Source: Anaerolineae bacterium (GTDB lineage: Bacteria; Chloroflexota; Anaerolineae; Aggregatilineales; Phototrophicaceae). Taken from it: a DNA stretch of 64,000 nt. The translations under genes were made by a program, and so were the position numbers. Location of the stretch: positions 558,001-622,000 of the forward strand of contig JADLAY010000034.1 of assembly GCA_020849765.1 (NCBI GenBank), in the 5' to 3' direction. Below, piece by piece: positions 33,295-40,829 of the stretch. The notes below the pieces were generated by a model that was not told the origin of the DNA, did no database searches, and saw only the letters and a list, made by a program, of their open reading frames with translations. Numbering within the stretch: the stretch's first letter is position 1; the number at the start of each line of letters is the position of its first letter.

Positions 33295-33912
33295 ATGTTT
33301 ATTCTTCGGGATAGTGATCGCGTATTTATGGCGTTTTCTCAGGTCACCACTCAGCGCCAGATCGGTGCAGGCATTTCGGCGCCGCGCCGCGATAGTCCGC
33401 GCCCAGGCGGTAGCCGTCACCGCACGCTGACACCGCAGCAAAGACGAGTCAAACGCGCCTTCGACGTGGTCGTCAGTCTGCTGCTGATCTGTCTCGTTTT
33501 GCCGTTGATGTTGCTGGTGGCGCTGCTCCTCTACGTGGAGGACACGGCCCCTGTGCTGCAAAAAGAGGTCAAGCTCGGCGCAACCGGCCTGTTGTTCCCC
33601 GTCTACAAATTCCGCACGCGACCACGCATTGTCTATCTGCGCCGAGCGTCACGGCTGGAACAGTTTCTCGCCGTCAGCGGCATTGACCGGCTGCCGATGC
33701 TGTTCAACGTCCTCGAAGGACACATGAGCCTGGTCGGGCCGGAATTGCTCGCCTACAAGCCGGGCCTCATCCTGACGGATGCGCGCCGCGCTGACCTGCA
33801 GATCGCGCCCGGCCTCTGCCACGTCCGCGACGAACGCAGCTACGTGGAACACTACAATCTGTGGTCGGATGTGCGCGTGCTGGCGCACATCGTCATGCTC
33901 GCCCTCAAGTAG
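33295..33912 (+). CDS. Degenerate bacterial sugar transferase-like protein
   Basis: About 205 residues matching the monotopic phosphoglycosyltransferase family (WcaJ/PglC type): KRAFDVVVSLLLICLVLPLML re-entrant helix (given as KRAFDVVVSLLL), YKFRT, LPMLFNVLEGHMSLVGPE. The Asp-Glu dyad that normally follows KFRxM is missing (reads KFRTRPRIVYL), so normal transfer to undecaprenyl phosphate is unlikely. The C-terminal block after SLVGPE is also divergent. ATG 33295 and 33328 are both plausible starts; the frame extends back to 33157. It stands alone, tail to tail with a methyltransferase gene. Confidence 0.7.
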   Translation: MFILRDSDRVFMAFSQVTTQRQIGAGISAPRRDSPRPGGSRHRTLTPQQRRVKRAFDVVVSLLLICLVLPLMLLVALLLYVEDTAPVLQKEVKLGATGLLFPVYKFRTRPRIVYLRRASRLEQFLAVSGIDRLPMLFNVLEGHMSLVGPELLAYKPGLILTDARRADLQIAPGLCHVRDERSYVEHYNLWSDVRVLAHIVMLALK

Positions 33913-33933
33913 CCCGCGCCGCCGACCGGCAGA

Positions 33934-34704
33934 TCACGGTTTGCGTGCGATGACCAGGGTCGAGAAATTGAACGCCCACGGCAAGACGGCGCTCAGCACG
34001 CCCCCCAGCCGATCCGCCACTTTGCTCGTGCGGTAATAACCCGGCGCGCGAAAGACGCCGCCCAGCCCCCACAGGGTGTAGGCATGGCTGGTTGCTTCCA
34101 CCTGCTCAATCTTGAACCCGGCGCGTTCGACCTCGCCGACCAGCGCCCGCCGGTTGTAGGTGCTCTCGTAGAAGTCGTCGTCGTTGAGGCGGGTCACACC
34201 AGCCTGCTTGCGCCGCCAGGCCACGAACTGGTTGACGAGGTTGGGATACGGGATCGTCAGCACGAGGACGCCGCCCGGCATAAGGATGCGTAACGCCTCG
34301 ACCAGCGCTGGCTGCATCCCATGCTCGAAATGCTCCAGCACGCCGAACGAGAGATACGCCCCCAGGGAATTGGTCGCATACGGCAGCGCGTGGACGTCAC
34401 CGCTGACGAGCGGCAGCGTCGAGTCATAGGCTTTGGAGGTGACTAGCGCGTTGAGTGCATAGTCCAGCCCTTGAACGCGGTAGCCCATGCGCCGCAATGT
34501 GATGACGACGGCGCTCAGGCCGCTGCCTGCTTCGAGGATGGGCACATCTTTGGGCAGATAGGGCAGGTAGGCTTGCAGCGTCGCCTGCGAGCGCTCGTAG
34601 GCGACGGCCTCCAGCTCGACTTCAATCGAGGCGCTGTCCCAGATGTCCTCCCAGGCCTGGCGTGTCGAGTCGTAGCGCTTACCGAGTTCTTGCGGTTCCA
34701 ACAT
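33934..34704 (-). CDS. Class I SAM-dependent methyltransferase
   Basis: 256 residues. SAM-binding loop ILEAGSGLSAVVITL (about 56-70), acidic end of strand 2 in VQGLDYA, a segment DVHALPYATNSLGAYLSFG (given as DVHALPYA) typical of motif II, and LMPGGVLVLTIPYP (motif III). The C-terminal third has a substrate-binding cap with hydrophobic helices. Similar to methyltransferases acting on small molecules or lipids; the acceptor is unknown. It is convergent with the sugar transferase-like gene and divergent from the ArsR-type gene, so it is probably transcribed alone. Confidence 0.85.
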   Translation of the reverse strand: MLEPQELGKRYDSTRQAWEDIWDSASIEVELEAVAYERSQATLQAYLPYLPKDVPILEAGSGLSAVVITLRRMGYRVQGLDYALNALVTSKAYDSTLPLVSGDVHALPYATNSLGAYLSFGVLEHFEHGMQPALVEALRILMPGGVLVLTIPYPNLVNQFVAWRRKQAGVTRLNDDDFYESTYNRRALVGEVERAGFKIEQVEATSHAYTLWGLGGVFRAPGYYRTSKVADRLGGVLSAVLPWAFNFSTLVIARKP

Positions 34705-34786
34705 GAATTGACGTCTGACTTGTGCATAGGTCGCTCTGCCGATTGTATAGCCCGCCCCTGAGCTTCGTCCAGCGGCGATTGCCTAC

Positions 34787-34815
34787 TTGACAAGAAAGCG
34801 CATTCCACATACGAT
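34787..34815 (+). promoter_or_regulatory. Sigma-70-type promoter of the ArsR-type gene
   Basis: TTGACA (34787-34792), a 17-base spacer, then TACGAT (34810-34815). This is the best promoter match in the window and points at the gene starting near 34880. Confidence 0.7.
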
Positions 34816-34823
34816 GTATTCAT

Positions 34824-34845
34824 GTTATGCACTTAAATGCATAAC
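34824..34845. promoter_or_regulatory. Operator-like palindrome at the transcription start
   Basis: GTTATGCA, spacer CTTAAA, TGCATAAC: 8-bp perfect arms. It begins 8 bases after the -10 box, right over the expected +1, so a dimer bound here would block transcription. Likely autoregulation by the ArsR-type protein encoded just downstream. Confidence 0.6.
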
Positions 34846-34879
34846 TACGATAAAGCAAATAACTCACATAAGTGTCGGG

Positions 34880-35995
34880 ATGTCGAGCATGGATCGTGAT
34901 TACATCAGCGCACCACAAATTGTCAAAGTCGAGTTCGCCCTCGAACCCGTCATGATTCAGCTAGAGAGCCTGGCGCTGCTCAATCAGCACGATCAGCTCT
35001 CCGGCTTTGGCAATTGGGTGGCGCAGACCTATGCGACGATGACACCCGGCGAGCGACGCGAAAACCAGATCGTGTTCGAAAGCGCCGACTTCATCTTCTA
35101 CATGGAATACCCGCCCCTGCCGGAGCACCAGACCATCCCGGAATATGTCGACTGGCTGTTCCAGCAGAACCTGGACGGCGCGGCAGACCGCGTGATCAAG
35201 GGCTGGCTGAGCAAGATCGACGAGCATCCTGATCACTGGTCATCAGATCGGCCTGTGCCGACTTTTGAACAACTTCGCTCCGAACGCGAATCATTCATTG
35301 AGTTCATGGAGACCACTTGCGAACGCGCTAACGACAGCGGGCAGTGGAGCGAGACGTTCGACCTGCTTCAGCAACCGGTGGTCTGGTTTGAACGTATTAA
35401 GAACCACCTGGGCTTTATGTGGGAGAACTTCTTGAAAGACGAATGGGCACAGGCGCTGCCGATGCTGCACGAATCAATCGATGCTTTCCGCAGGATGCCG
35501 TTTGAGAACGTGACGCTCAACGAAGCCATCCGCACCGTGACCGGGCGCGATATGCGCGGCAAGCTCGGCAATATCGAGGATCAGGTGGAAAGCGTGTGCT
35601 TCATCCCCTCGCCGCACATCGGCCCTTACGTCGCCAAGCTGCTCGACGACAAGGATGTCAAGATCGTCTACGGTGCACGGCTGCCGCGCGGCGTTCAAAC
35701 GCAGTCGTCAGCGCTCAGTCGTTCGGAACTGCTCATCCGCATGAATGCCCTGTCCGACGACGTGCGCCTGCGCATCCTGGAGATGCTCACGGTGCATGAT
35801 GAAATGTGTGCCCAGGAAATCATCGAACGACTGGGGCTGAGCCAGTCGACCGTCTCACGCCATCTCAGCCAGTTGAGTGCCACAGGTTTCCTTGCCGAAC
35901 GGCGGAAAGAAGCCAACAAATGCTACAGCTTGAATACTGATCGCGTGGTCGATACCGTCCGCGCACTCACCAACTTCCTGGCCAAACAGCAGTAG
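34880..35995 (+). CDS. Large ArsR-type transcriptional regulator
   Basis: 371 residues. The last 90 form a winged helix of the ArsR class: LSDDVRLRILEML, then CAQEIIERLGLSQSTVSRHLSQLSATGFL (given as LGLSQSTVSRHLSQL) and the wing RRKEANKCYSL. The first 280 residues are an alpha-helical, acidic sensor region with no metal-binding cysteine cluster and no fold that I can name. ArsR proteins are usually about 100 residues, so the extended ligand region is unusual. A sigma-70 promoter and a palindrome precede it, suggesting negative autoregulation. ATG 34889 is an alternative start. Confidence 0.85.
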   Translation: MSSMDRDYISAPQIVKVEFALEPVMIQLESLALLNQHDQLSGFGNWVAQTYATMTPGERRENQIVFESADFIFYMEYPPLPEHQTIPEYVDWLFQQNLDGAADRVIKGWLSKIDEHPDHWSSDRPVPTFEQLRSERESFIEFMETTCERANDSGQWSETFDLLQQPVVWFERIKNHLGFMWENFLKDEWAQALPMLHESIDAFRRMPFENVTLNEAIRTVTGRDMRGKLGNIEDQVESVCFIPSPHIGPYVAKLLDDKDVKIVYGARLPRGVQTQSSALSRSELLIRMNALSDDVRLRILEMLTVHDEMCAQEIIERLGLSQSTVSRHLSQLSATGFLAERRKEANKCYSLNTDRVVDTVRALTNFLAKQQ

Positions 35996-36098
35996 TTCAC
36001 GAACGGCTGTTCGGGTCGCATATAGGGATAGGGCTGGCGGCGGCGCCAGCATCGCGAGCACATTTGCCAGAGAAGGTTCTTCATGGAGCGACAGGAAC

Positions 36099-36344
36099 AT
36101 GATGTCTCCGACAGAATATCTTGCTACACACAAGTACACACGGGCCGAAATGGAAAGGCGTGCAGATCGTCGTCGCCTCGTTCGTGAGGCGCTGGCAGGC
36201 TACCGCGGTAACGTGCGTGTGATTGCCCCTCTGCTCGCGAAGCTCGGTTCAGGTATGGTGACATTCGGCAGCAGCCTGCAGCAGCGTTATGGCGAAGCTC
36301 GCCTGCCCCATGCCACATCAAAGCCATCGTTCACCGGCGCCTGA
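36099..36344 (+). CDS. Small basic hypothetical protein
   Basis: 81 residues, unrecognised. N-terminal half is rich in Arg and Glu (YTRAEMERRADRRRLVREAL), which would form an amphipathic helix; the rest is small-residue rich without a membrane span. GGA lies just before the double ATG. It follows the ArsR-type gene by 103 bases and precedes another small gene by 12 bases, so it may be a member of that transcript. Support is limited to a plausible RBS and spacing. Confidence 0.5.
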   Translation: MMSPTEYLATHKYTRAEMERRADRRRLVREALAGYRGNVRVIAPLLAKLGSGMVTFGSSLQQRYGEARLPHATSKPSFTGA

Positions 36345-36356
36345 CAAGCGATCGCC

Positions 36357-36614
36357 ATGTCGATCTTCGATCCGAAAGATCATGCGCCGCTCACCCGCTA
36401 TGAGTTGTTGCTGCTAGCCGAATTGTGGCTGGAAATGGCGGAGTGGTCGCGCAGTAGTATCCAGGCAGGCTCTGACGATCCGCACGACATCGCCGAGATC
36501 GGCAGGGCCGCTGGCCTGGAAATCGCCGCGCGGGATGTGTTCGAAATCCTTGGCGTCAAAGACCATCACATCCCGCAGTTAACCCGCCAAGAAAAAGGGA
36601 CGCTCAAAGGCTGA
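36357..36614 (+). CDS. Small hypothetical protein
   Basis: 85 residues, unrecognised. Mostly helical and acidic (RYELLLLAELWLEMAEWSRSSIQ, given as RYELLLLAELWLEMAE), with a His-rich turn (KDHHIPQL). No signal peptide. It sits 12 bases after the previous small gene and its stop codon lies inside the terminator hairpin, a compact arrangement that supports it as a real last gene of the operon. Confidence 0.55.
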   Translation: MSIFDPKDHAPLTRYELLLLAELWLEMAEWSRSSIQAGSDDPHDIAEIGRAAGLEIAARDVFEILGVKDHHIPQLTRQEKGTLKG

Positions 36615-36628
36615 GTGTCCCTTCTCCA
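36595..36628 (+). terminator. Terminator overlapping the end of the small gene
   Basis: AAGGGACGCTCA (36595-36606), loop AAGGC, TGAGTGTCCCTT (36612-36623), with one G-T pair, then CTCCATT. The TGA stop lies in the right arm. Confidence 0.75.
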
Positions 36629-36666
36629 TTCGCTCTTCAATTGATCGCCAACAGTCGAAAGCCCGA

Positions 36667-39600
36667 TCAGCTTTTCTTCTTCGCCTTCGGGAAGCGACTC
36701 AGGATCAGCGCGGCTTCCGGCGTGCCTGTCCCATCGTGGCGCTGTACGAACACCTGCGTGCCTTCGCTCGCGTAGTCGTCTTTCACGTAAGCCTGGCCGA
36801 GCTGGAAGCGTTCGCTATCGATGCTGCACGACGTGATCGTACCGACGACTTCGCCATCTGCGTTCACGAGATGATCGCCACCATGCGGCGGACGCGCGCC
36901 CTTGCGCTCCAGCCGGAAGCGGACAACTTCACTATCGCGCTCACGCTCGTGCTGGATGAAAGCCTGCTTGCCGACGAAGAACGGCTTCCACAGCTTGACG
37001 TAGCTGCTGAAGCCCGCATCCGCCGGGTTCAGCTTGAGATCGCCATCCAGCTCATGGCCGTAGAGCGGCAGCCCGGCTTCCGTGCGCAGACTATCGCGCG
37101 CGGCTAATCCGCACGGAGTCGCGCCGCCCGCCACCAACGCGCGGAACAACGCATCCGCTTGATCCGGATGGACGAACAGTTCGTAAGCCATGCGTTCGCC
37201 GGTGTAGCCTGTGCGTGAGACGATCAGGTCGAAGCCGCCAAGCGTTGCCTGCGTCACGCCCGCCCAGGCCAGCCCACTCACGCGCGCCACGTCGGCATCG
37301 GTGCCGCCGAGCGCCGTCAGGATCGCCTTGCTCTGCGGCCCCTGTAAGGCAACGTCCACACGCCGATCCGCGCCGCTGCTCTCGGCGCGCAGATCGCGCA
37401 GCACGAAGCGGTCGCGGCCCGCCAGCTTACGCCAGGGCTGCGCCGGGTCGATCATCACACTGCCGTCTTTGACGCCGTTGAGCCAGGCCCAGTTCTTATC
37501 GTTGTTCGAGGCATTGACGACGATCAGGAAGCGCTGCTCGCCGATCTTGTAGATCATCAGGTCGTCGAGCGGCACGCCCGCCGTATCCAGGAAGTAGGTG
37601 TAGTGCGATTCGCCGACTTCCAGCGAGTGCACCTCGTTGGTCGTCACGGCTTCCAGGAAAGCCTCTGCCCCCTCGCCTGCCGCCTCGAAGGCGCCCATGT
37701 GCGTCACGTCGAAGATGCCCGCGCTCGTGCGCACGGCCATGTGCTCCTCGGCGACCGAGGTATACCAGACCGGCATGTCGTAACCGGCGAACTCGGTCAT
37801 GCGCGCGCCCATCTCGACGTGGAGATCGTGCAGCGGAGTCGTCAGCAATGGCGCACCATCCGACGCAGATTCGGTGTAGCTGAATGCGGGCAGCGTATCG
37901 CCCTTCGGCCCGGCGTATTCCGCGCCGTTCATGCCGACGAAATAAGCCTTGTTCGCGGCATAGCCGGTATCATGCTCCCAGGCCGCCTTGGCATTCAGGC
38001 CGAGCCGTCCGGGCGCTGTCGGTCCCTGATGTACCACGTCGACCGGGCCAGGGATCTTGGCGTATGGATCGGTCGCATCAAACACAACGAAACCATCAGA
38101 CAGTGAGCGCAGCCAGGCAGCAACACGATTGCTCCGCTCGGCCACGTGCAGATAGTAGCCATCCGCACCGCGTTCGAGGAACGCGCGCGACATCGGCTGG
38201 CCGTTCGCTTCCAGCACCCAGGTCGGCTGCTGCTCGCCCGGCTGCAAGCCGTATACGTCGCTGGTCAGGGCTGCATCGAGGAAATCCGCCGCCCGTTCTC
38301 CGCGGATGAAGAGCGTCTGCCAACCATAGACTGTGTCCGCATACATGTAGTAGAAGTGCGGGTAGCCATCGACCGCCACATCGGTGTCGATGCCGACCGA
38401 TGCGGCCAGCGCTTCCACGTCGAGCTTCGCCTGCTGGAAGACGTCGAAATCGATCTTCGCCCGCGGCTCGCCGCGCTTCTTGCCTGTGAAGCTGAAGGGC
38501 ACGCACGCCTTGATCACACGCGCGATGATCTCCGCCAGGCGGTCGATCTCGGCCTCGCCGAAGCCGCGCTGGGTGATCCACGGTGTCCCCAGGCGCACGC
38601 CGGACGCCCGCAGCGCCGCTACGTCTCCCGGGATGGTATTGCGATTGGCGACGATCCCGCACAGGTCGAGGATGCGTGCCGCCATATCGCCGCTCAACGG
38701 CGTGCCATCCGGGCCGACGACCGTCTTGCAGTCGATCAGCACCATGTGCGTATCCGTGCCGCCATAAGGGACGCGGATGCCGTTCTCGCTCAGCTTCTGC
38801 GCGAGGCGCGCCGCATTCTTGACGATCTGCTGCTGCAACTGGCGGAACTGATCGGTCGTCGCCAGCCGGAAAGCGACCGCCATCGCCGCCATCGTATTGA
38901 CGTGCGGGCCGCCCTGCTCGCCAGGGAAGACCGAGCGATCGACCTTGTTGGCGACGTCCGCCCGATGCGTCACGACGACCGCGCCGCGTGGCCCGTGCAG
39001 CGTCTTGTGGGTTGTGAACGTGATCACGTCGGCATTACCGACCGGGTTAGGGAATGCGCCGCCGAAGATCAGGCCAGACACGTGTGAGACATCCGCCATC
39101 AGGTAGGCGCCGCAGGCATCGGCAATCTCGCGGAATTTGGCCCAGTCCGGCGCATAGGGATAGCTCGTGAACCCGGCGATGATCATGCGCGGCTTGTGTT
39201 CCATCGCCAGCGCCATGATCGCGTCGTAATCGAGCTTCTCCGTCTCAGGGTCGACGCCATAGCCAATCGCCTTGTACTGCTTGCCGCTACGGTTGACCGG
39301 GCTGCCGTGCGTCAGATGCCCACCCTGGAGCAAATCCATACCCATGATCGTGTCGCCGAGGTTGATCAAGGCGCCGAACACGGCGTTGTTCGCCGGTGCG
39401 CCGGACAGCGGCTGCACGTTGACGAAGAGCTTGTCCGCCGGGTATTCCGGCGTCGCCATCAGTTCGGCACAACGCCGCCGCGCCAACGCCTCGACGATAT
39501 CCGCGTACTCGGTGCCCTTGTAATAGCGCTTGTCGGCCACACGGCGATATTCCTGCAGCCGCATCCCGTAATCCAGAATCTCCTGCTGCGACATCGCGCG

Positions 39601-39807
39601 CGTCTCATCCAGCGGATAGCCCTCAGCGTACAGGTTGTGGAACGACGAGGCCAGCGCCTCACGCACGGCTTCCGGCACCGTGCTCTCCGAGGGGATCATG
39701 ATCAGATAGCGCTGCTGGCGTGCGGTCTCGTGGCGGATCAGTTCGGCGACATCGGGATCGAGTTCCTCCAGGTCGCCGCGAAACAGGTAATCACGATGAT
39801 CGGGCAT
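36667..39807 (-). CDS. Serine hydroxymethyltransferase fused to glycine-cleavage T protein
   Basis: 1046 residues joining two enzymes of one-carbon metabolism. Residues 1-470 are SHMT (serine + THF to glycine + methylene-THF), with PLP Lys268 in TTHKTLHGPRG and MADVSHVSGL; the early block reads IPSEST rather than the usual ASEN. Residues about 656-1046 are a full GcvT (aminomethyltransferase): TPLHDLHVEMGARMTEFAGYDMP (given as HVEMGARMTEFAGYDMP), FDVTHMG and DSLRTEAGLPLYGHEL. The linker (about 485-590) itself resembles a decayed GcvT N-terminal piece (IRGERAADFLDAALTSDVYGL). Both active halves look intact. Fusion may channel methylene-THF. No gcvH or gcvP is near. Confidence 0.92.
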   Translation of the reverse strand: MPDHRDYLFRGDLEELDPDVAELIRHETARQQRYLIMIPSESTVPEAVREALASSFHNLYAEGYPLDETRAMSQQEILDYGMRLQEYRRVADKRYYKGTEYADIVEALARRRCAELMATPEYPADKLFVNVQPLSGAPANNAVFGALINLGDTIMGMDLLQGGHLTHGSPVNRSGKQYKAIGYGVDPETEKLDYDAIMALAMEHKPRMIIAGFTSYPYAPDWAKFREIADACGAYLMADVSHVSGLIFGGAFPNPVGNADVITFTTHKTLHGPRGAVVVTHRADVANKVDRSVFPGEQGGPHVNTMAAMAVAFRLATTDQFRQLQQQIVKNAARLAQKLSENGIRVPYGGTDTHMVLIDCKTVVGPDGTPLSGDMAARILDLCGIVANRNTIPGDVAALRASGVRLGTPWITQRGFGEAEIDRLAEIIARVIKACVPFSFTGKKRGEPRAKIDFDVFQQAKLDVEALAASVGIDTDVAVDGYPHFYYMYADTVYGWQTLFIRGERAADFLDAALTSDVYGLQPGEQQPTWVLEANGQPMSRAFLERGADGYYLHVAERSNRVAAWLRSLSDGFVVFDATDPYAKIPGPVDVVHQGPTAPGRLGLNAKAAWEHDTGYAANKAYFVGMNGAEYAGPKGDTLPAFSYTESASDGAPLLTTPLHDLHVEMGARMTEFAGYDMPVWYTSVAEEHMAVRTSAGIFDVTHMGAFEAAGEGAEAFLEAVTTNEVHSLEVGESHYTYFLDTAGVPLDDLMIYKIGEQRFLIVVNASNNDKNWAWLNGVKDGSVMIDPAQPWRKLAGRDRFVLRDLRAESSGADRRVDVALQGPQSKAILTALGGTDADVARVSGLAWAGVTQATLGGFDLIVSRTGYTGERMAYELFVHPDQADALFRALVAGGATPCGLAARDSLRTEAGLPLYGHELDGDLKLNPADAGFSSYVKLWKPFFVGKQAFIQHERERDSEVVRFRLERKGARPPHGGDHLVNADGEVVGTITSCSIDSERFQLGQAYVKDDYASEGTQVFVQRHDGTGTPEAALILSRFPKAKKKS

Positions 39808-39977
39808 ATTGGCTTGTGTCCTGTTGAAACCATTATTGAGAATGCGCGTGATTGTAGCACAGCCCAGCCGCAGACGTCACACCTCATGAAAAAGCTTGCC
39901 TGGTCGCGTCTCTATCCGTTTGCTCATACACGGCTTCTCCGCTATGGTGGAAAAACCGAAACGAGAAGGAGTACGCC

Positions 39978-40724
39978 ATGCGTTTGCGATTGACGTCCTT
40001 TATGCTCGTGTGTGGGGCACTGCTGCTGCCGCTGGCCGTCCACGCTCAGGAAGATGCGCCGGTGATGGCGGTCGACAGCGCCGACGTCGACATCATGAGC
40101 GGCGGCCAGGCCTACACATCCTACCTGGCGGCACCAACTGAAGGTGGCCCGCACCCCGCCATCATCCTGATTCACTCGTTCAACGGCCTGGAAGAGGGCT
40201 ACCGCGCGATGACCGACCGTCTCGCCGCCGAGGGTTTCGTCACGCTTTCGCTCGGCTGGCAGACCTTCGAGCGCAGCCCCAGCGACGACACCGTCAGCCA
40301 ACTGATTCAGGACGGCATTGCCTTTCTCAGCGCCCGTGACGATGTCGATCCGAGCCGCCTGGGTCTGACGGGCTTCTGCGCCGGTGGCCGCTACACCATG
40401 CTCTTTCTGCCTCAGATTCAGGCCTTCTCGGCGGGCGTCGCCTGGTATGGCTTCCCCTATCGCGGTGATACGCTCCCCGCCGACCTGATCGGCGAGCTGA
40501 CAGCGCCGATGCTCATCATCCACGGCACCGCCGACCAGCCCAGCCCGATCGCAGACATCTACCGTTACACGACCGCGCTCGCCGATGCGAACGCCTCGTT
40601 TGAACTCAAGGTCTATCAGGGTGAGCCGCACGGCTTCATGCTGCAAGACGGCCAGCTGCGCACCGACGAGGTCGCCGAAGACGCCTTCGATCAGATGGTG
40701 TCGTACTTCCGCCGCAAGTTGTAG
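39978..40724 (+). CDS. Secreted dienelactone hydrolase-family protein
   Basis: 248 residues with a signal peptide (LTSFMLVCGALLLPLAVHA, cleavage before QE). The alpha/beta-hydrolase core has the nucleophile Cys in GFCAGGRY, Asp in HGTADQPSP and His in GEPHGF, the Cys-Asp-His triad of dienelactone hydrolases. IHSFNGL forms the oxyanion region. Export is unusual for classical pathway enzymes, so this is more likely a general secreted esterase. RBS AGAAGGAG precedes ATG. Divergent from the SHMT-GcvT gene. Confidence 0.87.
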   Translation: MRLRLTSFMLVCGALLLPLAVHAQEDAPVMAVDSADVDIMSGGQAYTSYLAAPTEGGPHPAIILIHSFNGLEEGYRAMTDRLAAEGFVTLSLGWQTFERSPSDDTVSQLIQDGIAFLSARDDVDPSRLGLTGFCAGGRYTMLFLPQIQAFSAGVAWYGFPYRGDTLPADLIGELTAPMLIIHGTADQPSPIADIYRYTTALADANASFELKVYQGEPHGFMLQDGQLRTDEVAEDAFDQMVSYFRRKL

Positions 40725-40749
40725 TTCGTCGCTGCGGGAATAAACAAAC

Positions 40750-40777
40750 GAGGCGGGGTCATTGCGACACCCGCCTC
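40750..40777 (+). terminator. Terminator between convergent genes
   Basis: GAGGCGGG/CCCGCCTC outer stem with an inner GTC/GAC stem, followed by ATCTTATTT. It lies between the hydrolase and mutS2 stops and could act on both strands. Confidence 0.8.
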
Positions 40778-40829
40778 ATCTTATTTCTCATCGCCTATTG
40801 TCGACGTCAGCCGACAGCCACTGCCCGCA

